From Caprimulgus europaeus (taxonomy: Eukaryota > Chordata > Aves > Caprimulgiformes > Caprimulgidae): a stretch of DNA of 64,000 bases. The position numbers and the translations under genes were made by a program. Positions 50,901 through 59,639 of the stretch are shown in pieces. The stretch is taken from NCBI GenBank assembly GCA_907165065.1, contig OU015524.1, positions 55,283,295 to 55,347,294 of the forward strand, given 5' to 3'. Position 1 is the first letter of the stretch. Each line of letters starts with the position of its first letter. The notes below the pieces were generated by a model. It was not told the DNA's origin and did no database searches. It saw nothing but the letters and a program-made list of their open reading frames with translations.

Positions 50901-53900
50901 GCAGTTAGATAGTAAGATGTGTATCATCTGAATATGTTTGGACAGCTCTTGGGTGTTTTTGTAATTTATTATTTGTAACGTACCGGAGGGGTTCACGGGC
51001 ACCTGGAGTCCAAGGCAAGCAAATGTTCTCAGTTAATACAGAGCTCAGGCCTGGTTATGAGGTGTCTGGATTCAGGTCTTTTGTTTGACAAATTTTGTTG
51101 CAGATTTGTTGCAGCAAATTAAATTCATATGGCTGAAACTGTTTCTCTTGACTACCTACCCTTTTGACCTCAGATAGGAAGAGCTGATCTGATTGTAGAT
51201 TGTCTTAAATTTATCAGTTTTTATCATTGCATATTGATATACAGACTCTTAAATGCCAAAATTGATTAGGCTCTACTGCTACTGCCATTAAGGTCTCCTG
51301 TTCTCATTTCTTAATGATATTTATGGCAATGTCATAAATACATATTTAGTTTTAGGGTTGTATGCACTTTATCCTTCCAAACAAAAGAATTGAGTGGAAA
51401 ATAATTTGTGAAATTAAATTAAACATTGATAAAAGCAGAGTAATATATGTACTGACCTAGGGCTGACCAAGAAAATCCCAAACAGCTACAGTGTGAGAAA
51501 TTATCAGGGTAAAAGTTGAGAAGAAAATGAAAACCATAATTATGCCACTGTATAAATCCATGGCTGCTACATTCTGAGTAGCACACACAGTTGTGATAAT
51601 TTCATTCAAAAAAAAGGGCTTTCAAAAAGTACCAGGAAGGGCCATGAGACTGTCTAAAGGCTTCCATGGAAGGAAAGACTCAACAGAAAAAAACTTTTCA
51701 GCTTGGGATGATGGGTCCAATGCAGTAGAACAAAATAGCAGTTTTAAGTACCGTGATAAGAAATGTATCAGCTTTAATGCTTTTCAGCTGGTAGGGATCT
51801 TAAAAAAATTTGTCCTAGGTACACACATGAGTGTGCCTATATGAATACATACAAAGCAGTAGAAGTTTAAGATAAGATTTTACCAAACCAGAAACTTATT
51901 GTCAAGTTAATACTAAGAAGACGAGAGTATTTAATTGTTATGTTGGAAAAGAGGAAAAAAAAAAAAAGCCACTATGATGTGGAGGAACTTGTAACTTCAT
52001 CTTACATGTTGCTTTTTTGCACTGAAGTCTACCATGTGCCTGTCTGTGACTTTGGGCTGTTAAGGGAAATGCCTTACCTGGTGCATAGCTATAGCCTGCG
52101 CTCTGTTCTGGTGTGCTGTGGGGCTGGGCCTGGTGTTTGCACATGCCCAATGTTCCCAAAGGTTTTACTGAGGATTATTTAGTTGCAGCAGGGATGAACC
52201 CTGCTGTCCCCAAGGTAGGACCTGCCTCTGGAAACAAGTGTTTGCAACTTCTTATAACACAAGAAATAAAAGGTCTTAATTTGAATTATTTGGTAGCCGC
52301 ATTAAAACAAAAAACAGGAAGTATTTTTTTGCAGGAGAGCTGACCAAGCTGCGCAAGTCATTGGCACAAGAAATTGTGGAGGTTGGAACTGCAGGACCAA
52401 AAATGCAGCCGTTGTAAATTGCTGGATACAGGCATGGGTGGGGAATAAGGTTTTGGGAAATCCCTAAGCTGATTGTCCCTAAGCCAAAAGTGAAGGTTAC
52501 TCCAGGATGCTCTGGAAGATCAACCAACAGCCTGATGGTTTTGTGGTCTTACCTTCTGTTGTATGATCCCTCACCTTCTCATGTTTATAGACCTTTGCAG
52601 CCTGTAAATGCCCCACGTGTCTGGGCTGCCTGCAGAGCTGCTCTGCAGCCGGATAAAGGGTCCCTGGGCTCTCTGGCAGCAGCGCGTCTCTGCGGGCACA
52701 AGTTACTGAAAGCTTTATTATTGTTAAGTGTTTTCTACCACTGCAGCAGTAATTTCTCAGTGTTTGTTGAGTGGTGAGTTGGGTGCAAACTATTGTTCGT
52801 ATTTAATTGCCATCTAAGTTGGAAACTTTTCTATGCCACTAAAATTAATGGGAGTTTTGTGTGCTTATTGTTCATTTCACTAACACGGGGCAAGCAGATG
52901 CTTAAAATGGAGACTGTTTGGAGATGAGTGTCTGAACACTAAGTTACAAATGCAACATAATTAATAATATAACCAAATAATTATATGACAGTAAGAAGAG
53001 GAGAGAGGGGAAGAGGGAAGCAAGCAACTTTTTGAATAGAACTGTCTTTCAGTATTTGGCAGTGGTGCTGCTTTCAAGCATTTAATTTATATGTACTTTA
53101 CAACTTAAAATCCATTACATTGTGTGTAGATGTTGCAAAGTTAACAGTGTAGAGCTAGAAGTGTTTTCAGAATTGTTAGATTGGTTTCTTGTTATGACAT
53201 TTTGTCCTTTTAGCCTTGGGCTTTGGCTAGGTTACATGTGGGGTTTTTTGTTGGTTTTTTTTGTTTGTTTGTTCGCCTGTTTTTAATTTTTTTTTTTAGC
53301 AAAATCTTTTAGTTAAACACTCTTTAACAGTTAACAATTGGAAAGCACTCCTCTGAGACTTAGTGATCCGTATCTATATTCTCACCCACATGCTGCAGGT
53401 ATTTTCTAAATCACTCTCATCTCTGTTTCCCACTCAGCTCCTCAATAGATTAGTGATATTATTGACTTATTTTAAAGAATGTTAGTTGACTTCCAGGTGT
53501 TGCTGGAAAAGTCTTTGGAAAGTTTGTGGCTAAATTAGTTTATACTATTTTTTAATAGATATTAGCTGCTTTTAGTTGGTTAAGTCATCTTAAATATAGA
53601 ATCATAGAATGTTGTGAGTTGGAAGGGACCCACAAGGATCATCACGTCCAACTCTTGCCCTAGCATAGGGCAATTCCAAGATTCAGACCATGAGCCCGAG
53701 GGCCTTGTCCAAATGCTTCTGGAATATTGTCAGGCTTGGTGCCATGACCACCTCCCTGGGGAGCCTGTTCCAGTGCTCCACCACCCTCTGTGTGAAGAAC
53801 CTTTTCATAATGTCCAACCTAAACTTGCCCTGGCACATCTACTGCCATTTCCCCTGGTCCTATCACTGGTCACCAGAAAGAAGAGATCAGCACCTGCCCC

Positions 53901-56900
53901 TCCTCTTCCCCTTGTGAGGAAGTTATAGACTGTGATGAGATCTCCTCTCAGTCTCCTCTTCTCCAGGCTGAACAAACCAAGTGACTTCAGCCTCTCTTCA
54001 TACAGCTTCCCCTCTAAGCCCTTCATCAATTTAGTGGCCTCCTCTGGACACTCTCCAGTAGCTTTATGTCCTTTTTACACTGTGGCACCCAAAACTGCAC
54101 ACAGTACTCGAGGTGAGGCCACACCAGTGCAGAGCAAAGCAGGACAATCACCTCCCTTGCCCAGCTCGCAATGCAGTGCTGGATGCACCCCAGGACACGG
54201 TTGGCCCTTTTGGCAGCCAGGGCACGCTGCTGGCTCATATTCAACTTGACATTGACCAGAATCCCCATGTCCCTCTCTGCAGGGCTGCTCCCCAGCCTCT
54301 CATTCCCCAGTCTGTGTGTATCCAAGGTTACCGTGTCCCATGTGCAAAATCCAGCACTTGCCCTTGTTAAAATTCCTACAGTTGGTGATTGCCCAGCTCT
54401 CTAATTTATCCAGATCTCTCTGCAGGGCCTCTCTGCCCTCGAGAGTGTCCACAGGACCTCCCAGTTTGGTGTCATCGGCAAACTTAGCAGTCCTTCAAGC
54501 CCTGTATCCAAGTCATTGATGAAAATATTGAAGAGTGCTGACCCCAGGAGAGATCCCTGACCCCAGGATAGATCCCTGAAGGACTTCACTAGTATGGTTT
54601 CTGCTGTCCACTTTTGGGTGTCTCACATCTCATTCACCATTTCTGCCATTTTCTCCTGGTGGTTACAGCAGATTTTTCTCTTTTTCTCTTTTTGTCTTTT
54701 TAAATTTATGTATTTTAACAATAGATATTTTATCCTCTTTTTAAGAATGTGGGGATGCATCTTTCATACCTTTCTAACATTTCCACACCTACCTAACCAC
54801 GTATGTTTTGTTGGTTTGCTTGCTCCCTAGATGGTATCTCAGCTGAAAACCCAAATAGCTAAATTGACTGAAGCTTTGGAAAATCAGACCAGATTGTACC
54901 AAGAAGCTCTGGAGAGGAGCAGGAAAGCTGAAAAATGTTCTGAGACTTTCCAGGATCAACTGAAACACTTGGAAGAGGAATTACTGTCTGTAGATCTGAT
55001 GCAAGATGATTTGAAGCTTGAGAAACAAAAAGTAGTTGCATATATTATTTTCTTTTGCATAAAAATCACTGGAGACAGAGATAGAGCTAATTGTATTGCA
55101 TTGATCAGCTGGAGTATTACTCACAGTACTGCAAGTAGTGCGAATTAGCAAAGTCAGGCATCATGTAGGGAGTAGTAATATGTTTTCTTTTACGAACAGT
55201 TTTAGTTGTAAAAAGTAGCTCAGCTTGTGAGTTCAAAGTCCATTTAATGAGGAAAAAAAAGAGCAGATTAATATAATTCTCTGTAAATACAGAAGTCCTT
55301 CAAGGATTCTCTGATCTCAAAGCTTTCTGATTTCTCTGTCTGTGGCTAATATATCATCGGGTCTGCAGTCTTTCAAGATCTTGCAGTCCTTGATTCTTTT
55401 GTGTCTTTACACCATCAAGGCTACCAGGACTTTTAAATTAATTGTATGAATGAACACACTGTTGTTCTATAACACATCTGCATACTAGGAGTTTGAAAAA
55501 TGACAAAGTACCTGTAAAGGTAAAAGAGCCATCCAATACAGCTAGGAAAGACAAAGTTGTAGCGTGTTACCAGGCCAAGATCAATGGTTAGAAAGTTGAA
55601 TTTGCAAAGAATCAACAATTTGGTGCTGTCTGTTTTGCATTAGTCCATGATACAATAACTTATGAATGAAGCATCCACCACATTGGGAGCAAACCAGAAA
55701 ATGGAGCTGTTCCTTCCCCTCTGCTTCCTCTCTGAAGAACATGTAGTCCTAGTTTCTTAATTTCTCTCTATATTTTGCTGCAATAAAGAGATTTTTGTTG
55801 TGATTTTTTTTCTGTTAAAGGACAGCTTCAGTGCTTTCTTCTGCTGCTGCTATTTTTAACTTTTTGAACCAGAAGCATCATGAAAAAAAAAAGATTCTTG
55901 CAATATTTTATTATCTTGGGCTCAAGCAACAGTTATAGAACTGTTGAGTTGGTTTGGTTTTTTTGGTTTTTTTTTTCTTTGTTGTTTCTTTGCAAAGATT
56001 ATGACCTGCAGCAGAAGTAGAAGCAAACAAAGGCAAACATCATTCTTGGTGAGAAGGGGAGCTTTGTATTTTGCAAGAGAGGCTAATTGAGACCAGGGAA
56101 CTAATGCAATTTTTAAAGAGATAGCAGGGCAGGACAAAAGAAGGAAAAAACAGATTAAATATTATCTGATATCTGTAGGTGTTCACATCAGTAAACCAGA
56201 TAGAGATGCAATTCAAATAATCTTTAAAGCAATTTGTAAACCCACAACCGTTATCTCTAAAACTTGCTGTTTCAAAGAAGGACAAAAGACTAACCATGTT
56301 AACATTCCTGCTTCTCCTCAGACTACATTGGATCTCGCCCACAGCATCCTCTGTACCAGTTTTATCAGTTTTAGAGGTTATAGCAGTGGACAATCACAGC
56401 ACTTGCCATCAGTTGGGATGTAGCTGTTCTTTCTAACTTTTCCCTACCAATGCATGGTCGTGTAAAGCAGCAGAGCCCTGGTTGGGAACTGGAGTCAGAA
56501 GCAGACACACATACCTAGTGCTCTTCTTATGGCAGAGCTAAAAAAAAAAATCTGGTCTTGCTAAGCAGATAAATACAGTAGGTCCAGGGATTTATAAGCA
56601 AAATTAATGTTGATTTAAAAAGGACAGATGGAGAATTTGAATTTGTGTCAGGAGTGTGTGCTACAAACATACCCTTTCAGTCCATTATTTCTTGTGGACA
56701 AGGGACTTGGCTATGTATAGTTGGTTGCTGGTATAGTGGGAATTGCTTTTAGATTGTATTTCAGGACTTTTAATTAAGTTTTATTATTCTTTTACTCACT
56801 TTTACGCACTTTTCCACATCTTATCTTAGTATCTGAAATTTCTGGAGGAACTTAATAAGAAGATGAAACTGGATAGCCTAGCAGCAGAGGTCGGATTTGA

Positions 56901-58186
56901 TATGAATGTTGATGTGATTCTAGCCCGGGTAGAGCAGTTAGTGAAACTGGAAGGTGATGCAGTGATTGAAAACAAGACTATGGCATATAGCCTAAAAAGG
57001 AAGGTAGGCAAAAAAGACATACTGCTACTCTTTGTTTCAAAGATAAACATTGTTATGGCTATGTTTCTATAGTGGCTTGCTAGGGGCAGCAGATTGGAGC
57101 TTCACAAGGAATTTCAAAGATAACCGTTATGTAAAGAGAAGACAGTAAATGTGTAAACTGTGCAAAGAGACTGCATATTAAAAAAACAAAAGCCACCAGT
57201 CAGTTAAATATGTGATACTGCTTTTCACAACTTCTTAAAAAATGTATAAAGTTATGCATGTTTAAATGTGTATATATGTCTACTTTTTAATACACATTTA
57301 TAATATACTTCTGTAAACAGCTATTGCCAATATTTAAATCTGTAAGGATCTGCTGGGAAGAGGGGCATCTTACACAAACTTCTCTAGAAAGCAGTAAGAC
57401 ATTGGTTGTACTTCACCAAGAATTTCAACATTTCCAATAAGAACTGTCCTCCTTTAGGAGCAAATCTGTTCAAATTCAGTCAGACGTCTCCGTTATCCTG
57501 TTATGACAGGGTGAAATCTTCTGGTTTTAGCCTTACCAGAATGGTTTAGAGCTTAGAATAAGGTCTGTTTAAGGTTTAAAACAATGCTGTATTTTTTCTG
57601 GAAGGTATAAATTACTGGCCTCTCTAGCAGGGAGTACAGTTTGTATGTTAATACTTCTCAGATGTTCCAGAGTAAAGTCTGGCAGCTCAGCTTAGGTAAA
57701 CTGAAAACAAGCAGCTCCCTGAGCACCAAAATTACAAAACTAAGCTGCTGGACCTTGTATTGGAGCAGTGGATGAAAGCTGTCTTATTTCTGTATGTTGG
57801 CTCTCCTTGCACACTAGCCTTAATTAACTGATTAAATATGGAAATATTTTAAACTACCACCACTGAAGCCACTATCTCCTTAATCAATCTCTCTTACCTC
57901 TTGCCTTTGACTACTGTTTTATATTTATGACAATCTCAGATGTTACAAATGATGCACAAGTATTTATGTTCAAATAGGATGCAGTCTATATGTAAATTCA
58001 TTCTAAAAAGTACTGCACAAATGCAGGGATGGGGAGGCACAATGATTGTAGTATGAGAGGTGCCAAGTTAGTGTATGTATGTTTAAACTGCTTTACAGAG
58101 TTTTCAAGAGAGGAATGGGAGTTCAGGTTAAATATGCAACACGGGTATTAAATTTGCAAAACAATTGGTGTAGTACTGTTATTTTC

Positions 58187-58230
<44 letters not shown>

Positions 58231-59639
58231 GTTTTTTTTTGTCAAATATCCTTGTGTTTGGAAAACTAGTTGAAGACTCAGAAGGAAAAACTTGAAAGCA
58301 AAGAGCTGCACATGAACCTTCTGCGGCAGAAAATAACCCAGCTGGAAGAAGAGAAGCAAGTAAGAACCGCCTTAGCTGTGGAGAGGGATGAGGCCAATCT
58401 CACTGTCAAAAAGTTACATAAGATGATAGAGAGGTTACAGAAGCAGCTTGATCTGGCAAGGGAAATGAATACTGATCTGAAAGCCAAGCTGTCTGAAACC
58501 AATGAACTTAAGGTGAGTTAAATGGTTACATTTGTGCTTCTATCCATTTTTCTGCTCCAGTTGGATACAGCTGGAGTTCATTTACAATAAATGTGTTCAT
58601 GGAGGACTGCTCAAATCCATCTAGGTGGGGAATGCAAATATAATATTACAATGTTTTGGGTATTTTGCAATTTGTCTTTGTATACTAAGCAGCATCTGGA
58701 AAGCACAACGTAAATTTTCAGCCTACTGTAAGAAAAATGTGCATCCCTTTCTTTCCTATTAATACAGCTGTAATCTTATATTTCCCATATATTGTTCACA
58801 GAAAATCTATTCTGCTAGGTATGGGGGAAAAAATGTTTTTTTTCTGCATAAAACAAGCAAGATGCTAAATTTTCATTGTTCCTGTGTTTTGTAACATTCC
58901 AGCAGTAATAAATTACCTGCTTTAACTCGGGTGAAAATAAGTAGTTAGCAGTCATTAATAGCTTGCCACTGCTGGAAGAAAGGAAGATTTATTTTATGTG
59001 AGTTTGTGTCTTGTGGCTAATGGAGTGAAATAAGATAAGTAGCTACATGTTCCAACTGAAGGATTTTTACCAGTAAAACGTTTGGCAACTCTTTGTCATA
59101 CTATTTTTCCAGGGGCTAGCAGGGAGTGCTCTTACTCTGTGGTTTTTTTCTGTCAAGTTACTTCTCTTCACAAAACCTGTAGAGAATTAACTGTCTTTGA
59201 AACAAAAATCTTTTTGTTAATTGAGTTGAAAGTGGCCAGTCTGCTTTAATAACTTTTTGGTTCACAGGTACATGTGACTTCACTGGGAACCTAGAAGAAA
59301 CCACATTAAAGTGCTTACTCATGATTACACCTGATTATCTTTATTATTTGTTCATGTTATATGAAAAAGTTTGACAAATGCAATATTGCTTTGTTATTGC
59401 AGATCAAAAATTTGGAGCAGAACAGAACAATAGAAGAACTCAATAAGTCTCAAGGCAAATTGGAAAGAATGAAAGAAAAGGCTGAGAAACAGCTTACCTC
59501 TGTCAAATCAGAACTTCTTTTAAAGGAGCGTAAAGCTACTGAAGATAAAGAAAAAAACAAAAATATTTTAGAAGCAGTTACTAGTGAGATGAAGGTGCTT
59601 AAAATTACCCTTGCAGAATTAGCAAAAAGAGAGAGACAG
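21060..59639 (+). CDS. CCDC170: CCDC170 ortholog, exons 1-10, with two in-frame stops (possible recent pseudogene)
   Basis: The exons 21060-21149, 28436-28567, 31145-31401, 34594-34738, 36415-36600, 46904-47221, 54831-55031, 56830-57003, 58270-58512 and 59403-59639 join in phase to 661 codons; the human protein has 715 residues in 11 exons. The product is an almost continuous coiled coil rich in Glu, Lys, Leu and Gln, known in human as a Golgi-associated protein that stabilises microtubules. Conserved blocks include [27 protein letters not shown] and [14 protein letters not shown]. All splice sites are GT-AG. The frame is interrupted by TGA at codon 51 (28496) and TAG at codon 340 (47111); no frameshift occurs anywhere. 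The final exon was not found before the window end. Position between ARMT1 and the expected ESR1 supports orthology. The gene's identity is sure; whether it still makes protein is not. Confidence 0.85.
25163..25226 (+). repeat. ancient MIR-type SINE remnant (amniote family)
   Basis: The stretch GTGCTCAGGTGCTGTGGAAA and then GACGAAATCCCTGCCCTGAG resembles the amniote MIR-like motif in which a gap of the form GGCGCTGTACAAACAC precedes a block like GTCCCTGCCC. Only this core is recognisable. The match is from memory of the family and is degenerate. Confidence 0.4.
27920..28210 (+). mobile_element. ancient, degenerate CR1-type LINE 3' part
   Basis: The run GTGAAATATGATAGAGATCT then GCAAAATCATGAGTGGCATG corresponds to the EVYKIMSG-like C-terminal segment of old amniote CR1 elements. 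About 190 bp later AGTGACTGGATAAGTTTGTA matches the following 'ACTGGATAAGTT' landmark, and a degenerate tail (GAATAGTGGGAGGCCATGGG) ends it. It is much more diverged than the young CR1 copies in this window, and on the + strand. It ends about 230 bp before exon 2. Confidence 0.55.
28436..28567 (+). pseudogene. CCDC170: CCDC170 exon 2, disrupted by in-frame TGA
   Basis: This exon of 132 nt (phase 0-0) has acceptor CTTCCCAG and donor GAG|GTACAT. It reads [20 protein letters not shown], then TGA at 28496-28498, then [19 protein letters not shown]. Human has an arginine at the stop position in a similar context (NHYR). The frame is fixed by the following exon: SE joins LLELRS in phase 0. The stop is best explained by CGA to TGA at a CpG. 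The exon length is a multiple of three, so skipping it would keep frame. Confidence 0.85.
28568..31144 (+). other. CCDC170: CCDC170 intron 2
   Basis: A 2.6-kb intron, AT-rich, with one old MIR-like remnant near 29845-30020 and no recognisable exon. Short open frames near 30450-30780 on both strands have no recognisable similarity. Confidence 0.55.
29845..30020 (+). repeat. ancient MIR-type SINE remnant
   Basis: TTTTGCTGAGTGCTCTGTAA near 29856 resembles the left part of the amniote MIR family, and ATTTTGCAGATGGGGAGTTG then AACCACAGAGAAATTTTAAG near 29957-29996 resembles the MIR core (ATTTTACAGATGAGGAAACT-like, then GCACAGAGAGGTTAAG-like). The two parts lie in the expected order and spacing on the + strand. 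Divergence is high. Confidence 0.5.
31145..31401 (+). CDS. CCDC170: CCDC170 exon 3
   Basis: This exon of 257 nt has acceptor CTATAG and donor GTAAGA and leaves in phase 2. It encodes [20 protein letters not shown], then [20 protein letters not shown] and [20 protein letters not shown]. The segments ESYKENNAR and KENQELK match human CCDC170 closely. The exon is fully open. An internal ATG at 31166 could serve as a restart codon downstream of the exon 2 stop, but the exon 6 stop would still truncate that product. Confidence 0.92.
31402..34593 (+). other. CCDC170: CCDC170 intron 3
   Basis: A 3.2-kb AT-rich intron without recognisable genes or mobile elements. A purine-rich stretch lies near 32796-32836. 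Confidence 0.55.
34594..34738 (+). CDS. CCDC170: CCDC170 exon 4
   Basis: This exon of 145 nt has acceptor CTGATTAG and donor AAG|GTGATT, a weak donor. It completes a split Asn codon and encodes [20 protein letters not shown] and [12 protein letters not shown], aligning to the human stretch with RKHEEFLTQL. It enters in phase 2 and leaves in phase 0. The open frame continues 74 codons into the intron, which I regard as chance. Confidence 0.88.
34739..36414 (+). other. CCDC170: CCDC170 intron 4
   Basis: A 1.7-kb AT-rich intron. Apart from the open readthrough of exon 4 up to 34960, I see nothing in it. Confidence 0.55.
36415..36600 (+). CDS. CCDC170: CCDC170 exon 5
   Basis: This exon of 186 nt (phase 0-0) has acceptor TTTCTCTAG and donor AAG|GTACAT. 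It encodes [20 protein letters not shown] and the most conserved block of the gene, [18 protein letters not shown], followed by [20 protein letters not shown]. It is fully open and close to the human sequence. Confidence 0.93.
37843..38004. repeat. 162-bp direct duplication, copy 1
   Basis: This segment reappears exactly 830 bp to the right at 38673-38834. By direct count the two copies differ at about 8 of 162 positions (about 95% identity) and have no gap. The flanks are unrelated. I do not recognise the unit as a known avian repeat. Its open frames on the two strands are paired with those of the other copy and carry no known domain. Confidence 0.85.
38673..38834. repeat. 162-bp direct duplication, copy 2
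   Basis: Partner of 37843-38004, same orientation. It begins at ATGGTGTCCCC and ends at TTTGAAGGTGAAAA like copy 1. The right end is only about 30 bp from the CA microsatellite, which suggests a local rearrangement or a repeat family with a microsatellite-prone edge. Confidence 0.85.
38866..38926. repeat. (CA)n microsatellite ending in a CG-rich alternating tract
   Basis: About 45 bp of uninterrupted CA is followed by CGCGTGCGCGCGCGCATG, so some 60 bp alternate purine and pyrimidine perfectly. Such tracts favour Z-DNA and are usually polymorphic in length. Confidence 0.95.
40200..40450. other. very AT-rich intronic block
   Basis: Some 250 bp are composed almost entirely of A and T, with many TTAAT and ATTA motifs, clearly above the surrounding intron. 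A scaffold or matrix attachment role is possible, but only composition supports it. Confidence 0.3.
46438..46486 (+). mobile_element. CR1 LINE 3' tail fragment
   Basis: The stretch TTGGACTAGATGATTGTTGT followed by AGGTCCCTTCCAACTGATAT and ATTC is the sense-strand CR1 3' end. Only about 50 bp remain. It lies about 420 bp upstream of exon 6. Confidence 0.8.
46904..47221 (+). pseudogene. CCDC170: CCDC170 exon 6, disrupted by in-frame TAG
   Basis: This exon of 318 nt (phase 0-0) has acceptor TATTTTAG and donor ATA|GTAAGT. It reads [20 protein letters not shown], later [20 protein letters not shown], then SVAFK, TAG at 47111-47113, and [11 protein letters not shown] up to EETKEI. The segments DASKQE and LKKSSSEL match human, and human has FREKIA where this copy has FK-stop-KIA, so a glutamate codon (GAG or GAA) probably became TAG. 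The rest of the exon stays in frame and joins exon 7 (MVSQLK) correctly. No ATG-initiated frame covers it, so it is easily overlooked. Confidence 0.88.
49350..49386. repeat. (AACCC)/(AAACC) simple repeat
   Basis: An A- and C-only strand with units AAACC and AACCC. It is a low-complexity tract of about 35 bp. Confidence 0.7.
49506..49630 (-). mobile_element. CR1 LINE 3' fragment with expanded 8-bp tail
   Basis: The left edge holds four tandem ACAGAATC-type units, the reversed terminal repeat of CR1. It is followed by GGATTGGAAGGGACCTCAAA and ATCATCCAGTCCAATCCCCC, the reversed 3' end of CR1. The body stops after about 125 bp (GGCGTCCAGGCGGGT). Confidence 0.9.
53598..54590 (-). mobile_element. 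CR1 LINE, 5'-truncated, about 1 kb, in CCDC170 intron 6
   Basis: The left end AGAATCATAGAATGTTGTGA is the reversed CR1 tail. The - strand encodes fragments of the ORF2 C-terminus: [15 protein letters not shown] near 53928-53970, [20 protein letters not shown] near 54173-54235, and a broken FADDT-equivalent box near 54468-54485. Stops and frame changes separate them. A 19-bp tandem duplication lies at 54540-54577. The element ends about 240 bp before exon 7. Confidence 0.95.
54831..55031 (+). CDS. CCDC170: CCDC170 exon 7
   Basis: This exon of 201 nt (phase 0-0) has acceptor CTCCCTAG and donor AAAAA|GTAGTT, a weak donor. It encodes [40 protein letters not shown] and DLKLEKQK, matching human MVSQLEAQI and NFEKQK. 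Readthrough past the donor stays open for a further 38 codons. The exon itself is intact. Confidence 0.92.
55032..56829 (+). other. CCDC170: CCDC170 intron 7
   Basis: A 1.8-kb AT-rich intron with no recognisable exon or mobile element. Confidence 0.55.
56830..57003 (+). CDS. CCDC170: CCDC170 exon 8
   Basis: This exon of 174 nt (phase 0-0) has acceptor TATCTTAG and donor AAG|GTAGGC. It encodes [20 protein letters not shown], then [20 protein letters not shown] and [15 protein letters not shown]. The blocks [12 protein letters not shown] and VIENKT match the human protein almost exactly. It is intact. Confidence 0.94.
57004..58269 (+). other. CCDC170: CCDC170 intron 8
   Basis: A 1.3-kb intron ending in a TA microsatellite only about 40 nt before the acceptor of exon 9. 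Otherwise unremarkable. Confidence 0.55.
58189..58228. repeat. (TA)n microsatellite next to exon 9 acceptor
   Basis: About 19 perfect TA units, uninterrupted, followed by GG, a T run and then TCAAATATCC. It probably varies in length between individuals. Confidence 0.95.
58270..58512 (+). CDS. CCDC170: CCDC170 exon 9
   Basis: This exon of 243 nt (phase 0-0) has acceptor AAAACTAG, purine-rich and weak, and donor AAG|GTGAGT. It encodes [20 protein letters not shown], then [20 protein letters not shown] and [12 protein letters not shown]. This is the best-conserved exon compared with human and it is intact. Confidence 0.95.
58513..59402 (+). other. CCDC170: CCDC170 intron 9
   Basis: A 0.9-kb AT-rich intron with no recognisable feature. 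Confidence 0.6.
59403..59639 (+). CDS. CCDC170: CCDC170 exon 10
   Basis: This exon of 237 nt (phase 0-0) has acceptor TTATTGCAG and donor CAG|GTAGGT. It encodes [20 protein letters not shown], then [20 protein letters not shown] and [20 protein letters not shown], a coiled coil matching the human EKMKEKAEKKLMSVKSEL region. It is intact. In human one more exon follows, which is not seen here. Confidence 0.94.

Larger units (their letters stand above)
47222..54830 (+). other. CCDC170: CCDC170 intron 6
   Basis: A 7.6-kb intron with a short CR1 fragment at 49506-49630, a pyrimidine/purine simple repeat of AACCC type near 49350-49386 and a 1-kb CR1 at 53598-54590. Open frames near 52000-52780 show no recognisable similarity. 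Confidence 0.55.

Noticed and set aside
51940-52777. Cluster of open frames on both strands in CCDC170 intron 6
   Set aside because: No recognisable domain, no supporting splice structure, and no agreement with the CCDC170 protein.
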